25,970 nt of DNA from a virus, in IMG/VR virus record IMGVR_UViG_3300042307_001570, positions 1-25,970 of that record. One strand, written 5' to 3'. Position numbers and translations under genes: made by a program. The notes beneath the pieces are model-generated. The model saw only the letters and a program-made list of their open reading frames with translations, ran no database searches and was not told the origin of the DNA. Positions 8,632-15,724 of the stretch are shown piece by piece (the stretch's first letter is position 1; every line of letters begins with the position of its first letter).

Positions 8632-8817
8632 ATGAAATCCTACAAAACCACCCTTGCTGGCGTCATCGCCGCCATTGCCACCTACCTCGCCAAAGATGCG
8701 AGCATTTCGCCTAGTGTGCAGCAGATCGCCGAAATCGTCGGCGTCGCCGCCACGGCATCGCTCGGCTTTTTTGCCCGCGACAACAACGTATCCAGCGAGA
8801 ACGCCGGAGCCAAATAA
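8632..8817 (+). CDS. Holin-like small membrane protein (61 aa)
   Basis: The protein has two short hydrophobic stretches: residues about 5-19 ('KTTLAGVIAAIATYLA') and about 31-47 ('IAEIVGVAATASLGFFAR'), separated by a short polar turn. The K-T-T-L-A-G start and F-F-A-R-D-N ending are typical of small membrane proteins encoded in phage lysis regions, where they are usually annotated as holin-like. It is followed after 3 bases by a spanin-like gene and then a lipoprotein, supporting a lysis role. Hydrophobicity is moderate, so membrane pore formation is inferred rather than shown. Confidence 0.65.
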   Translation: MKSYKTTLAGVIAAIATYLAKDASISPSVQQIAEIVGVAATASLGFFARDNNVSSENAGAK

Positions 8818-8820
8818 CCG

Positions 8821-9066
8821 ATGAGCCTCACCGCGCTCGCCTCGATCATCCTGGCCCTTTGCAAAGCGGTACCCGCCGCCGCGCAGTTGGCCGAGTTGGT
8901 CGGAGCGCAGCTCGCCGAGGCCCGCCGCCATGCCGCCGATGCACAAACCCAAGCCGATCTCACCCGCGTGGCGGCGCAGCCTTGGGCTTGTCCTCGGACT
9001 TGCCCTCACCGGGGGCTGCACTGCACCGAGCAACCTGCCGCGCCTGCGCGCCCAGCCGGACTATGA
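8821..9066 (+). CDS. Possible inner-membrane spanin-like protein (81 aa)
   Basis: The start is 3 bases after the previous stop. Residues 1-25 are hydrophobic ('LTALASIILALCKAVPAAAQ') and could be a membrane anchor; residues 28-52 form a charged helix ('QLAEARRHAADAQTQADLTR'). From about residue 53 the sequence is Pro/Cys-rich and looks like a by-product of the overlapping lipoprotein frame at 8930. This nested arrangement is the known layout of Rz/Rz1 spanin pairs, in which the o-spanin gene lies partly inside the i-spanin gene. It is shorter than most i-spanins, and the anchor is weak, so the call is tentative. Confidence 0.5.
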   Translation: MSLTALASIILALCKAVPAAAQLAELVGAQLAEARRHAADAQTQADLTRVAAQPWACPRTCPHRGLHCTEQPAAPARPAGL

Positions 9067-9145
9067 AGATGCCCTGCGCTGCGCTCCGAATTTCACCCAA
9101 GACGCCCTGAACACGATCGCCAACCTCGAAGCCAACCGCCGCTAA
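8930..9145 (+). CDS. Small lipoprotein, candidate outer-membrane spanin (71 aa)
   Basis: This gene is in another frame inside and beyond the 81-residue gene. The N-terminus has positive residues, then a hydrophobic run 'LGLVLGLALTGGC', giving a relaxed lipobox with Cys at residue 30. The mature part would be about 42 residues, in the size range of o-spanins. Two starts are possible, ATG 8930 and ATG 8939; I list the longer. Its TAA stop shares one base with the next ATG (TAATG at 9143-9147), so it is translationally coupled. Together with its partner it would fuse inner and outer membranes at lysis of a Gram-negative cell. Mature sequence carries one further Cys. Confidence 0.6.
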   Translation: MPPMHKPKPISPAWRRSLGLVLGLALTGGCTAPSNLPRLRAQPDYEDALRCAPNFTQDALNTIANLEANRR

Positions 9146-9531
9146 TGTCCGCCCAGAACTCTCAACTTTTTGAACCCCGTTCCGTCGACGCGTTGTTTTC
9201 GGCGATCATGACGCGCCAGGAGATCGCCGAGGAAAAGACGGAGACGTTCCGTATCGAACTGCGCACCCGATTCGAACGGGGGAGCAAGCGCATGGAAGAA
9301 CTCGCAGCAGCCGTTGAACAGATCCGGATCCACGACCAAAGCATCGATAGCCGAGTAACCCGGCTGGAGGATTCCGACATCACTCGCCGGATCAACACGC
9401 TCGAGCTCGCCGAGACCGCGATCCGCACCGAGCTGGCCCGTTTTAAGGGGGCCTTGTGGGTGATCGGCGGCCTGCTCGGCATCCTGCAAGCCGTGGGCAT
9501 CACCTTGTTAAGCAATTATTTAAACCGCTAA
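9145..9531 (+). CDS. XhlA-like coiled coil with C-terminal membrane anchor (128 aa)
   Basis: Residues about 15-95 are a charged amphipathic helix likely to form a coiled coil ('SRVTRLEDSDITRRINTLEL'). Residues about 103-124 are a single hydrophobic span ('ALWVIGGLLGILQAVGITLL') followed by a short polar tail. This layout, long coiled coil then a tail anchor, is that of XhlA/haemolysin-type phage proteins found in lysis modules, which act with holins. The start overlaps the preceding stop by one base. It closes the lysis cassette; no endolysin is recognised beside it. Confidence 0.65.
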   Translation: MSAQNSQLFEPRSVDALFSAIMTRQEIAEEKTETFRIELRTRFERGSKRMEELAAAVEQIRIHDQSIDSRVTRLEDSDITRRINTLELAETAIRTELARFKGALWVIGGLLGILQAVGITLLSNYLNR

Positions 9532-9554
9532 GATAAAACCGAAAGACCAAAACC

Positions 9555-9818
9555 ATGATTTCACCCGAAGCCGCCCCCGCCTCCGCTCCCTCCCTGATGA
9601 TCCCACTCGCTGCCTTGGCAGTCGAGGGCACCGCGCCGGAGGCCGGTGAGGAGATCAGCCTGCAAGCCGTCACCGCCCGCATCGTCTCGATCGAGGGCGA
9701 CCAGGCGCGCGTCGAGGTTGTCGCCATCAATGGCCAGCCGATCGCGGGCGAGTCGCCCATGAGCGAGGACGACGAGATGCGCGCCATGGCCGAAAAGGCC
9801 GACGGCGCAGCCTATTAA
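9555..9818 (+). CDS. Unknown small acidic protein (87 aa)
   Basis: The protein is acidic and Ala/Glu-rich. Residues 36-60 form a clear beta pattern ('AVTARIVSIEGDQARVEVVA') suggesting a small beta barrel or hairpin; both ends look disordered. The ATG follows 'GAAAGACCAAAACC', with no canonical ribosome-binding site. It has G/C-biased third positions like its neighbours and fills the space between the lysis cassette and the second fibre gene. I do not recognise a family. Confidence 0.6.
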   Translation: MISPEAAPASAPSLMIPLAALAVEGTAPEAGEEISLQAVTARIVSIEGDQARVEVVAINGQPIAGESPMSEDDEMRAMAEKADGAAY

Positions 9819-9846
9819 ACGACCGAGCACCGAAGGATCCAACGCC

Positions 9847-10056
9847 ATGCCGACCTTTGCCTATTCCACCGGGCGCGCCGTCAAAATCAGCGACGGCACG
9901 CCCAGCCTGCGCCCGCGCATCACCGAACAGAGCGACGACGCGAGCATCAGCAAAAGCATCCTGGCCGGTTACCGTGACCTAGAAACACGCGGGAGCCGCC
10001 ACCGCGCCAGCCCGGCCGCCGCCCGCCGGATCCGCGCAGCCCTGCAAACCGCCTAA
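9847..10056 (+). CDS. Unknown small basic protein (69 aa)
   Basis: The product is basic (Arg-rich C-terminal half, 'ETRGSRHRASPAAARRIRAA') with a likely helix at the end. It is the only gene in the window with a fair Shine-Dalgarno-like sequence, AAGGA about 10 bases before the ATG (9833-9837). It ends 11 bases before the next start. No family or function is recognised; the basic tail could bind nucleic acid, but that is a guess. Confidence 0.55.
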   Translation: MPTFAYSTGRAVKISDGTPSLRPRITEQSDDASISKSILAGYRDLETRGSRHRASPAAARRIRAALQTA

Positions 10057-10067
10057 AAAAAACCACC

Positions 10068-10943
10068 ATGCCCGCCACGATTACCTTCACGCGCCCCTCG
10101 TTCGGGGAAAACGACACGCTGCCGCCTTCTGCGTTCAATGCCTGCACCGTGCTCTCGGGCACCGTGCCCGATGCCGAGGCGGGCGCTTATGGCGTGATGC
10201 GTCTGGCGGGCGACCTCACGGGATCGGCATCGGCCCCACAGCTCACCGCCACCGGCGCCACGGCGGGCAGCTATGGGGTAAACGTGCTGAACATCCCGCA
10301 GCTGACGGTGGACGCCAAGGGCCGGATCACCGCCGTGGCGGATCGGGCGCTGGGCACGGCCTACGGCAAGACGGTGATCGAGAGCGCCGATGAGGCCGCA
10401 GCCCGCACGGTGCTGGGGCTGGGTGGCACGACCTTTCTGGACGCGGTCTACGTGGCCGTGATGTCGCGCCAATACCCGGTGGGCGAGATGCTCATCACGC
10501 GGCGCAGCGCCAACCCGAACACGTGGCTGGGCTTTGGCACGTGGGTCGCCTACGGCGAGGGCAAGACGCTCGTCGGCCTGAATGCTGCCGAGGCGGAATT
10601 TGACCTCCTCGACAAGACCGGCGGGGCCAAGACGCACACGCTCGCGGCGGGCGAAATCCCAAGCCATACGCACAGCTTCAGCGGGACCGGAACAACCAGT
10701 ACAACAGGAGCACACGTCCACGTGCAAAACGGTGGAGCAGTTAACCCGAGCGGGGTAACGTTGTTTGCAGGCGTGGCGGGTGCCGGTGGAGCAAATCTGG
10801 GAAATTCAGCGGCCACCTCCAGCACTGGCGACCACGCACACACCGTGACCATTTCCGGCACCACCGGCAGCGCGGGCAGCGGCACGGCGCACAACAACCT
10901 GCAGCCGTACATCACGGTGTTTTTCTGGAAGCGCACCGCCTAA
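10068..10943 (+). CDS. Second tail fibre / collar protein with Gp10 C-terminal-type domain (291 aa)
   Basis: Residues about 1-125 are a fibre shaft-like region ('LTGSASAPQLTATGATAGSY' followed by 'QLTVDAKGRITAV'), a common phage fibre pattern. From about residue 140 the sequence follows the baseplate Gp10 C-terminal / short-fibre type: 'YPVGEMLITRRSANPNTWLG', then 'G-E-G-K-T-L-V-G', 'GEIPSHTHSFSG', 'HVH', 'DHAHTVT', and an ending 'NNLQPYITVFFWKR'. The SHTH, HVH and HAH motifs are the histidine pairs that bind metal along such fibre tips. It is probably a second adhesin or collar protein. Both fibres in one particle could widen host range. Confidence 0.8.
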   Translation: MPATITFTRPSFGENDTLPPSAFNACTVLSGTVPDAEAGAYGVMRLAGDLTGSASAPQLTATGATAGSYGVNVLNIPQLTVDAKGRITAVADRALGTAYGKTVIESADEAAARTVLGLGGTTFLDAVYVAVMSRQYPVGEMLITRRSANPNTWLGFGTWVAYGEGKTLVGLNAAEAEFDLLDKTGGAKTHTLAAGEIPSHTHSFSGTGTTSTTGAHVHVQNGGAVNPSGVTLFAGVAGAGGANLGNSAATSSTGDHAHTVTISGTTGSAGSGTAHNNLQPYITVFFWKRTA

Positions 10944-10955
10944 CCGCCTAAAAAA

Positions 10956-11609
10956 ATGAACCTCGGCGACCTCAAAACCTTTACCGCGGCCAAGCTCGGG
11001 CTGTCGGATTCGATCACGCAACTACAGGCGGGGGAATTCGCAAAAGCGCGCTGGCGCATGTTGTGGAACCACCACCTGTGGCGGCAGTCGCGCATCTTGG
11101 CCGAGGTGGCCGTCACCTCGGGGCAGCAGGAGGTGACGCTGCCCGCAGGCTTCGAACTCGTGCTGGCCGCCCGCTGGAACACCCACACCGGGCTGGCCGC
11201 GCAGCTGGACTTGTCGGTTTTTAATAGCAACCCGGCCAGCTGGACAGCACCGGGGCCGGTCATGGGATACTCGCCGATGCCACGCGATAGCGCCGGGCTG
11301 GTGCGGATCCGCCTGCACCAGGTGCCCGACGCCGCAGGCGTGCTGCTGGCGATGGGCAAGGCCACCTGCCCCGAACTGGTCAGCGACCTCGACGCGCCGT
11401 CGATCAGCGGCACCGACGAGTGCCTCGTGGCGTTTGTGATGGGCGACCTTTACCAGTGGATGCGGCAGTTCTCCAAAGCCGGTGCGTTCTTCCAGGAGGC
11501 GCAGGCCCTACTGGCGAAGATGATCGAAATCGAGACCGCCCAAACCACCGAGCTGCGCCAGCTCTTGCCCTACGCACAGACGCTCGAATGCGATCCGCGC
11601 GATTATTAA
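10956..11609 (+). CDS. Head-tail adaptor / tail tubular protein A-like (217 aa)
   Basis: The adaptor ring sits below the portal and connects it to the nozzle. Length (T7 gp11 is about 196 residues) and layout fit: an N-terminal helix pair ('ITQLQAGEFAKARWRMLWNH'), a central beta-rich insertion (residues about 45-130), and a long C-terminal helix 'QFSKAGAFFQEAQALLAKMI' that would dock on the portal. The gene lies immediately before the nozzle-like gene, the standard order for podovirus tails. The ATG follows CCTAAAAAA, with no Shine-Dalgarno. I saw no diagnostic motif, so the family rests on architecture and position. Confidence 0.65.
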   Translation: MNLGDLKTFTAAKLGLSDSITQLQAGEFAKARWRMLWNHHLWRQSRILAEVAVTSGQQEVTLPAGFELVLAARWNTHTGLAAQLDLSVFNSNPASWTAPGPVMGYSPMPRDSAGLVRIRLHQVPDAAGVLLAMGKATCPELVSDLDAPSISGTDECLVAFVMGDLYQWMRQFSKAGAFFQEAQALLAKMIEIETAQTTELRQLLPYAQTLECDPRDY

Positions 11610-11641
11610 GACGATCCCCTTTTTTTTAGAACCCGCACGCC

Positions 11642-13378
11642 ATGCAACTGTTTAACGACGCTCTGGACGACACACCCGCCGATGCCGGATCGCTGGGGTT
11701 TACCGGCATGGACGCCACCACCAAGCCCGACCAGTTGCCGCCCGACCTGCTGCGCGATGGGCGCAACCTGTGGATGGACGGCAGCGGCATCGTGCAAACC
11801 CGCCCCGGCCTGCGCCTCAACGCGTTCCTCGATCCCGACGCCGTGCTGGCGGTGGGCGATACCCGCGTGCAGGGCGCGGGGTATTACGACACCCCCACCA
11901 CCGAGACGTTGTTGGCGGTGCGCAACGGCAAGCTGTACGCCGTGGACAGTTCGGAGGCCAGCGCCGCGTTTACCCACCTCGCCGGACCGACGCCCTCGGC
12001 CACGGCAGCAGTGAAGTTTGCGCAGTTGGTGGATCGCATGTTTTACAGCGACGGCACGCTGCGCTGGGCGCTCGACAACGCAGGCTGGTCATTCGGCACC
12101 GTTTCGACGTTTTCCACCGCCGCCGCCATGCCGACCTGGGCGACGATCATCGCGCACAACTTCCGGCTGCTCGCCGTGGAGGCCAAGGGTTACAAGCTGT
12201 ACGCGAGCGCCGTGGCCAGCGCGCACAACCCGGCCGATTGGGTGCCGACGGAAAACATCCGCGTGGGCACCGGCGAGGGCGACCCGATCAAGGCGCTGAT
12301 TAGTTCCCAAGGAGGGAACTTGATCGTGCTCAACCTAGGCAGCGCTTGGCTCGTGGACACAACCGCCGCCGCGCTGGCCAACTGGACGGTGCGCAAGATC
12401 ACCGACGTGGCCGGTTGCGTGGAGGGCAAGACGGCAGTGGCGCTGGGGCAGGATGTGTTTTTCTTGAGCCGTTACGGGGTCGTGAGCCTCGGGGCGCTGT
12501 CGGACAACATCAGCCTAAACCCGGCCACCACGCTGTCGGCGCCCGTGCAGCCTTACATTGACCGCATCAACTGGCTGGCCGTGGACACCGCCTTTGCGAC
12601 CGTCTGGCAGGAGCTCTACCTGCTGGCCGTGCCGCTCGATGAGGACACGCTGCCCACGGTGATCTTGCCGTTCAACGTGCGCACGCGGCGCTGGATGACG
12701 CCGTGGACGATCGGCAGCCAGGGTGTGCTCACCGGCGACGCCAGCGGGGCGGCCGTGCTTATCGACGAGGATGACTTCTTTCTGGTGGATGAAACGGGAG
12801 CGGTGCTGCTCGATTCCGGCGTGGTCACGCCCAGCCTGGAGGCGCTGGAATTCACCGGTCTGAGCGCAGCGGCGCTCACCCGCTTTGCCGGACGCCAGGA
12901 GACGGTGATCGGTGACAGCGTGGGCCGGTTGCTCAGGATCGACCCGAGCGCCGAGCGCGACGATACCAACCCGACGAGCAGTCAGCCCGTCGAGAGCTGG
13001 GCCACGCTGAAGGCGCACAACTTCGAGCTGCCGCAAAACCTCAAGCAACCGTTCACCTTGGATGTGCAGTTTGAGCGCAGCACCGCGACCGGCTGCCAGC
13101 TGAACCTCGTGCGCGATGGCCAACTGGCGTACCCCGACATCACGCTCGCCGCCAGCGAGACGATCGCGGCCGGACTTTCCACCGGCAACCTGACCTCGTT
13201 TCCTGTGGTGTTCCCCTTGGTGTTCAAGCCCAACACCACCTACCGCCGCAGCTTCCACTTGCGCGACAAGCCGAGGTTCATCGAATGCGGCCTACAGGTG
13301 CACAGCCCGCGCGGGCGGTTGCGCCTACGCAGCGCGCGGTTTTCGGCGTTCATCGACTCGGCAGAATTGCTCCGTTAA
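11642..13378 (+). CDS. Tail nozzle / tail tubular protein B-like (578 aa)
   Basis: The protein is almost wholly beta-stranded, with repeated blade-like elements that suggest a propeller, as in podovirus nozzle and P22 gp10-like stabilisation proteins. Characteristic stretches are the start 'DQLPPDLLRDGRNLWMDGSG' followed by 'VQTRPGL', a central 'HNFRLLAVEAKGYKLYASA' with 'HNPADW', 'QDVFFLSRYGVVSLG', and 'YIDRINW'. The 'N-x-W-x-x-x-G-x-x-x-x-R-P-G' opening is common to this class. The nozzle hexamer closes the DNA channel below the adaptor. It is one of the larger structural genes and is followed after 17 bases by the next gene. The ATG follows a CACGCC leader. Confidence 0.8.
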   Translation: MQLFNDALDDTPADAGSLGFTGMDATTKPDQLPPDLLRDGRNLWMDGSGIVQTRPGLRLNAFLDPDAVLAVGDTRVQGAGYYDTPTTETLLAVRNGKLYAVDSSEASAAFTHLAGPTPSATAAVKFAQLVDRMFYSDGTLRWALDNAGWSFGTVSTFSTAAAMPTWATIIAHNFRLLAVEAKGYKLYASAVASAHNPADWVPTENIRVGTGEGDPIKALISSQGGNLIVLNLGSAWLVDTTAAALANWTVRKITDVAGCVEGKTAVALGQDVFFLSRYGVVSLGALSDNISLNPATTLSAPVQPYIDRINWLAVDTAFATVWQELYLLAVPLDEDTLPTVILPFNVRTRRWMTPWTIGSQGVLTGDASGAAVLIDEDDFFLVDETGAVLLDSGVVTPSLEALEFTGLSAAALTRFAGRQETVIGDSVGRLLRIDPSAERDDTNPTSSQPVESWATLKAHNFELPQNLKQPFTLDVQFERSTATGCQLNLVRDGQLAYPDITLAASETIAAGLSTGNLTSFPVVFPLVFKPNTTYRRSFHLRDKPRFIECGLQVHSPRGRLRLRSARFSAFIDSAELLR

Positions 13379-13395
13379 CCGCCAAGAAAAACGCC

Positions 13396-13839
13396 ATGAC
13401 ACCGACGATCGAGCAGTGCGCGGAGTTTTTGAAAAAGCACGGGGCCGGGCCCAAGGTATGGCCACCGGAGGCGGTGCTGCCGTGGTTGACCTGGCACTGG
13501 AAAAACGGCGGGGTCGGCATCGCGCACGAGAACGGTGAAATCTTCGCGGTGGGCGTGGCCCGCTGCCTGCACCACCTGAGCGAGTCGGACTCGCACTACA
13601 CCCACTTTGAGGATGGCTTTGTTTTATGGTGCGATGAGCTTGCCAGCACCCGCCCCGAAGGCATATCCATTTTATTGTCACTTGCCCGCGACCGTTTCGG
13701 ACCACGGATGGCCGTCGTCGGGCAAGTGTTCAACCGCCCCGGTAAGCTGCGTATGCTTCCATGGAAAACCGTGGAAAGATATATAACGCAGCAATTTACC
13801 AAAAGCCATGGGCAGTCCGAAAGCACCCGCAGCACCTGA
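13396..13839 (+). CDS. Unknown protein, possibly GNAT-like internal virion protein (147 aa)
   Basis: I chose ATG 13396 over the upstream start at 13285, because the latter would overlap the nozzle gene by 94 bases. The protein alternates helices and strands: 'GGVGIAHENGEIFAVGVARC' is a beta hairpin, followed later by 'ISILLSLARDRFGPRMAVVG' and 'RMLPWKTVERYI'. This pattern is faintly like a small acetyltransferase (GNAT) fold, and T7 has an internal protein (gp13) of similar size and place, but I see no clear acetyl-CoA-binding motif. Its last 32 bases overlap the start of the next gene in another frame. Confidence 0.6.
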   Translation: MTPTIEQCAEFLKKHGAGPKVWPPEAVLPWLTWHWKNGGVGIAHENGEIFAVGVARCLHHLSESDSHYTHFEDGFVLWCDELASTRPEGISILLSLARDRFGPRMAVVGQVFNRPGKLRMLPWKTVERYITQQFTKSHGQSESTRST

Positions 13840-14875
13840 CTACGCCGCCGCCAACCGCGAGGCGATCAGCGCAGACGTATCCACGCTACCAACACGCAAC
13901 CTGATCGAGCAGGCCGCGCAGTTGGGCAAGCTCGTCACCTACACCGACCCCGCCACCGGCCAGCAAATGACCGCGGACTTCACCGGCCTCGGCCAGTCCG
14001 CCCTGATGGAGCAGGCCGCGCAGCTCGCCAGCCAGTACAACGCCGACACCCAACGCCAGCAGCTCGCGCTGCGGCAGGAGCTCGGACTGGCCAATGCCGA
14101 GCAGACGACCAGGGAAATCCAAGCAGCCGACCCGCTCGCCTACCAGGCGCGGCAGGATTTGACGGGGCGAATTCTCGGCGACCTCAATGCGCCCGCATCA
14201 CGCGTGCTGGGCAGCCAGTCCATCTACGACGCCGCCACCCGGCTCGGTGCGCTCGACCCGACCACCGACACACTCAACTACGGGGTGCAGCAGGCGCTCA
14301 AGGACTACAACACCGCCGGATTCAGCGAGTCGACGCAGCGCGAGCTGAACAACCAGATCCGCGCCGGACAGGTATCGCGGGGCAACTTTTTAGGCGACGC
14401 CGCCGCCGTGGCCGAAGCCAGCCAGCAGGGGCAGGCCATGGACCAGCTGCGCCAGGCGCGCCTTGGGCAACTGCTCACCGCGCAAGGGCAGGCCTTTGGG
14501 CAAAATCAGGCGCTCAACCAGGCGAACCTGCAAGGCGCGCAGGCCCTCTCGGGCGACCAGCGCCAAGTCGAAAACACCAACTACGGCCGCAACCAGCAAA
14601 CCCTCGCCAACGCGAGCGCGATGGTGCTGGGCCAGCCGATCACAAACCAGTTCGGCAGCTTGCAGGGAGCCCAGCAGGGCGCAGTGGGCATGGCTCAGGC
14701 CCCGCAAGTCAATGTCGGCGGACTTAACCCGAACGCAGGCCAGCAGAACTATGCAGGCCAGATGCAGGCGTGGCAGACCAACGCCAACATCGCCGCGCAG
14801 GGCAATCCGTGGATGGCGCTCGCCGGTCAAGTCGGCGGCGCAGCCGCTGGTGCAGGTATGGCCGCGCTCGTTTAA
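13808..14875 (+). CDS. Gln/Ala-rich internal virion (ejection) protein (355 aa)
   Basis: The protein is rich in Gln, Ala and Asn and appears helical along nearly its whole length. It ends in a Gly/Ala hydrophobic stretch ('MALAGQVGGAAAGAGMAALV') that could insert in a membrane. This combination, and its place between the nozzle and two further internal-type genes, fits the ejected proteins of podoviruses (comparable to T7 gp14 or P22 gp7 by role, not by sequence), which form a channel for DNA across the cell envelope. The ATG lies 32 bases inside the end of the preceding gene. Family inferred from composition and position. Confidence 0.65.
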   Translation: MGSPKAPAAPDYAAANREAISADVSTLPTRNLIEQAAQLGKLVTYTDPATGQQMTADFTGLGQSALMEQAAQLASQYNADTQRQQLALRQELGLANAEQTTREIQAADPLAYQARQDLTGRILGDLNAPASRVLGSQSIYDAATRLGALDPTTDTLNYGVQQALKDYNTAGFSESTQRELNNQIRAGQVSRGNFLGDAAAVAEASQQGQAMDQLRQARLGQLLTAQGQAFGQNQALNQANLQGAQALSGDQRQVENTNYGRNQQTLANASAMVLGQPITNQFGSLQGAQQGAVGMAQAPQVNVGGLNPNAGQQNYAGQMQAWQTNANIAAQGNPWMALAGQVGGAAAGAGMAALV

Positions 14876-14895
14876 AATAAAAACACACCAACACC

Positions 14896-15723
14896 ATGAG
14901 CTACCTAGCCGACGGATTAAGTCAGGGATTCCAATCAGGGTTCGCCGCAGGCACCCAGAAGAAGCGCGACAAAAAGCAGGCCGAAGACCAGAAGGCCCGC
15001 GACGTGCTGCAAGGCGAACAGGCCAAGGCGCTTCAAACCGAGCGCTTGGAGGCCGATGCCAAGCGGGATTTTGAAAACCGCACCTGGCGCAGCGGGGAAT
15101 CGGAGCTGGATCGTATCAACCGCTCCGATGAGGCCAATGTTGACCGCGCACTGCGTGCCGCCGAACTGACCAAGCGCGCCGAAGCGGAGCAGGCAGACCA
15201 AGCGTTAAAGGCCTCGCTTTATTACGACCAGCAAAGCCGCCAGGATGAACAGGCGAGCGTAGCCCGCGCCCTAGCCGCGCCGATGCAAGCGGAACAACTG
15301 CGTGCCATGAAGCAGCAAAACGACGCCTACGGCCAACCCAAGCCGCTACCCGTGCCAATGGAGACGCTCGAATACGATCCGATGGATCCGACCGGTGCCC
15401 CCAAGCGGCGCATCACCGGCCCTCTCGGCAGCCTTGGCACGATCACGGGAGCGGCCGCGCCAGCCGGAGCCAAACCGGCCAGCGTGATTGATTCATTCCT
15501 CAAGCCGCCCGCTGCGGCAGCTTCCACCACAGCGGAGCCTGCGCAGCCTGCCGCCGCCGCAGCCTTCCCCGCACCCAAGCCTGCGGCCCGCGACAATGGT
15601 GATATGCAGCGCTTGCTGCGCCAGTTTGGAGCCCTGCCGCCCGAACAAATGGCCGCCGAACTCGCCGCCGCTGGTATCCAAGTCAACCCCGACGCCCTCC
15701 GCCGTCCGAACCGCACCTATTAA
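14896..15723 (+). CDS. Coiled-coil internal virion protein (275 aa)
   Basis: Residues 1-20 are Gly-rich ('LADGLSQGFQSGFAAG'), residues about 21-150 form a highly charged Lys/Arg/Glu/Gln coiled coil ('QKKRDKKQAEDQKARDVLQG'), and residues about 180-240 are a Pro/Ala-rich disordered segment. A short C-terminal helix pair ('QRLLRQFGALPPEQMAAELA') ends the chain. It is likely an internal or ejected protein that works with the giant protein that begins 1 base after its TAA stop. Composition and the Gly-rich start resemble ejection proteins such as T7 gp15/P22 gp20 by role only. No enzyme motif is visible. Confidence 0.65.
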   Translation: MSYLADGLSQGFQSGFAAGTQKKRDKKQAEDQKARDVLQGEQAKALQTERLEADAKRDFENRTWRSGESELDRINRSDEANVDRALRAAELTKRAEAEQADQALKASLYYDQQSRQDEQASVARALAAPMQAEQLRAMKQQNDAYGQPKPLPVPMETLEYDPMDPTGAPKRRITGPLGSLGTITGAAAPAGAKPASVIDSFLKPPAAAASTTAEPAQPAAAAAFPAPKPAARDNGDMQRLLRQFGALPPEQMAAELAAAGIQVNPDALRRPNRTY

Positions 15724-15724
15724 A

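Noticed and set aside
8859-9110. Third overlapping frame in the lysis cassette
   Set aside because: Arg-rich product with no anchor or lipobox; the other two frames explain the region better.
13285-13395. Earlier start for the 147-residue gene
   Set aside because: The extra 37 residues are shadow of the nozzle gene and Arg/Pro-rich.
15488-15724. Upstream extension of the giant gene's frame
   Set aside because: It overlaps the end of the 275-residue gene fully, encodes Pro/Ser/Arg-rich shadow sequence, and a well-placed ATG exists at 15725.
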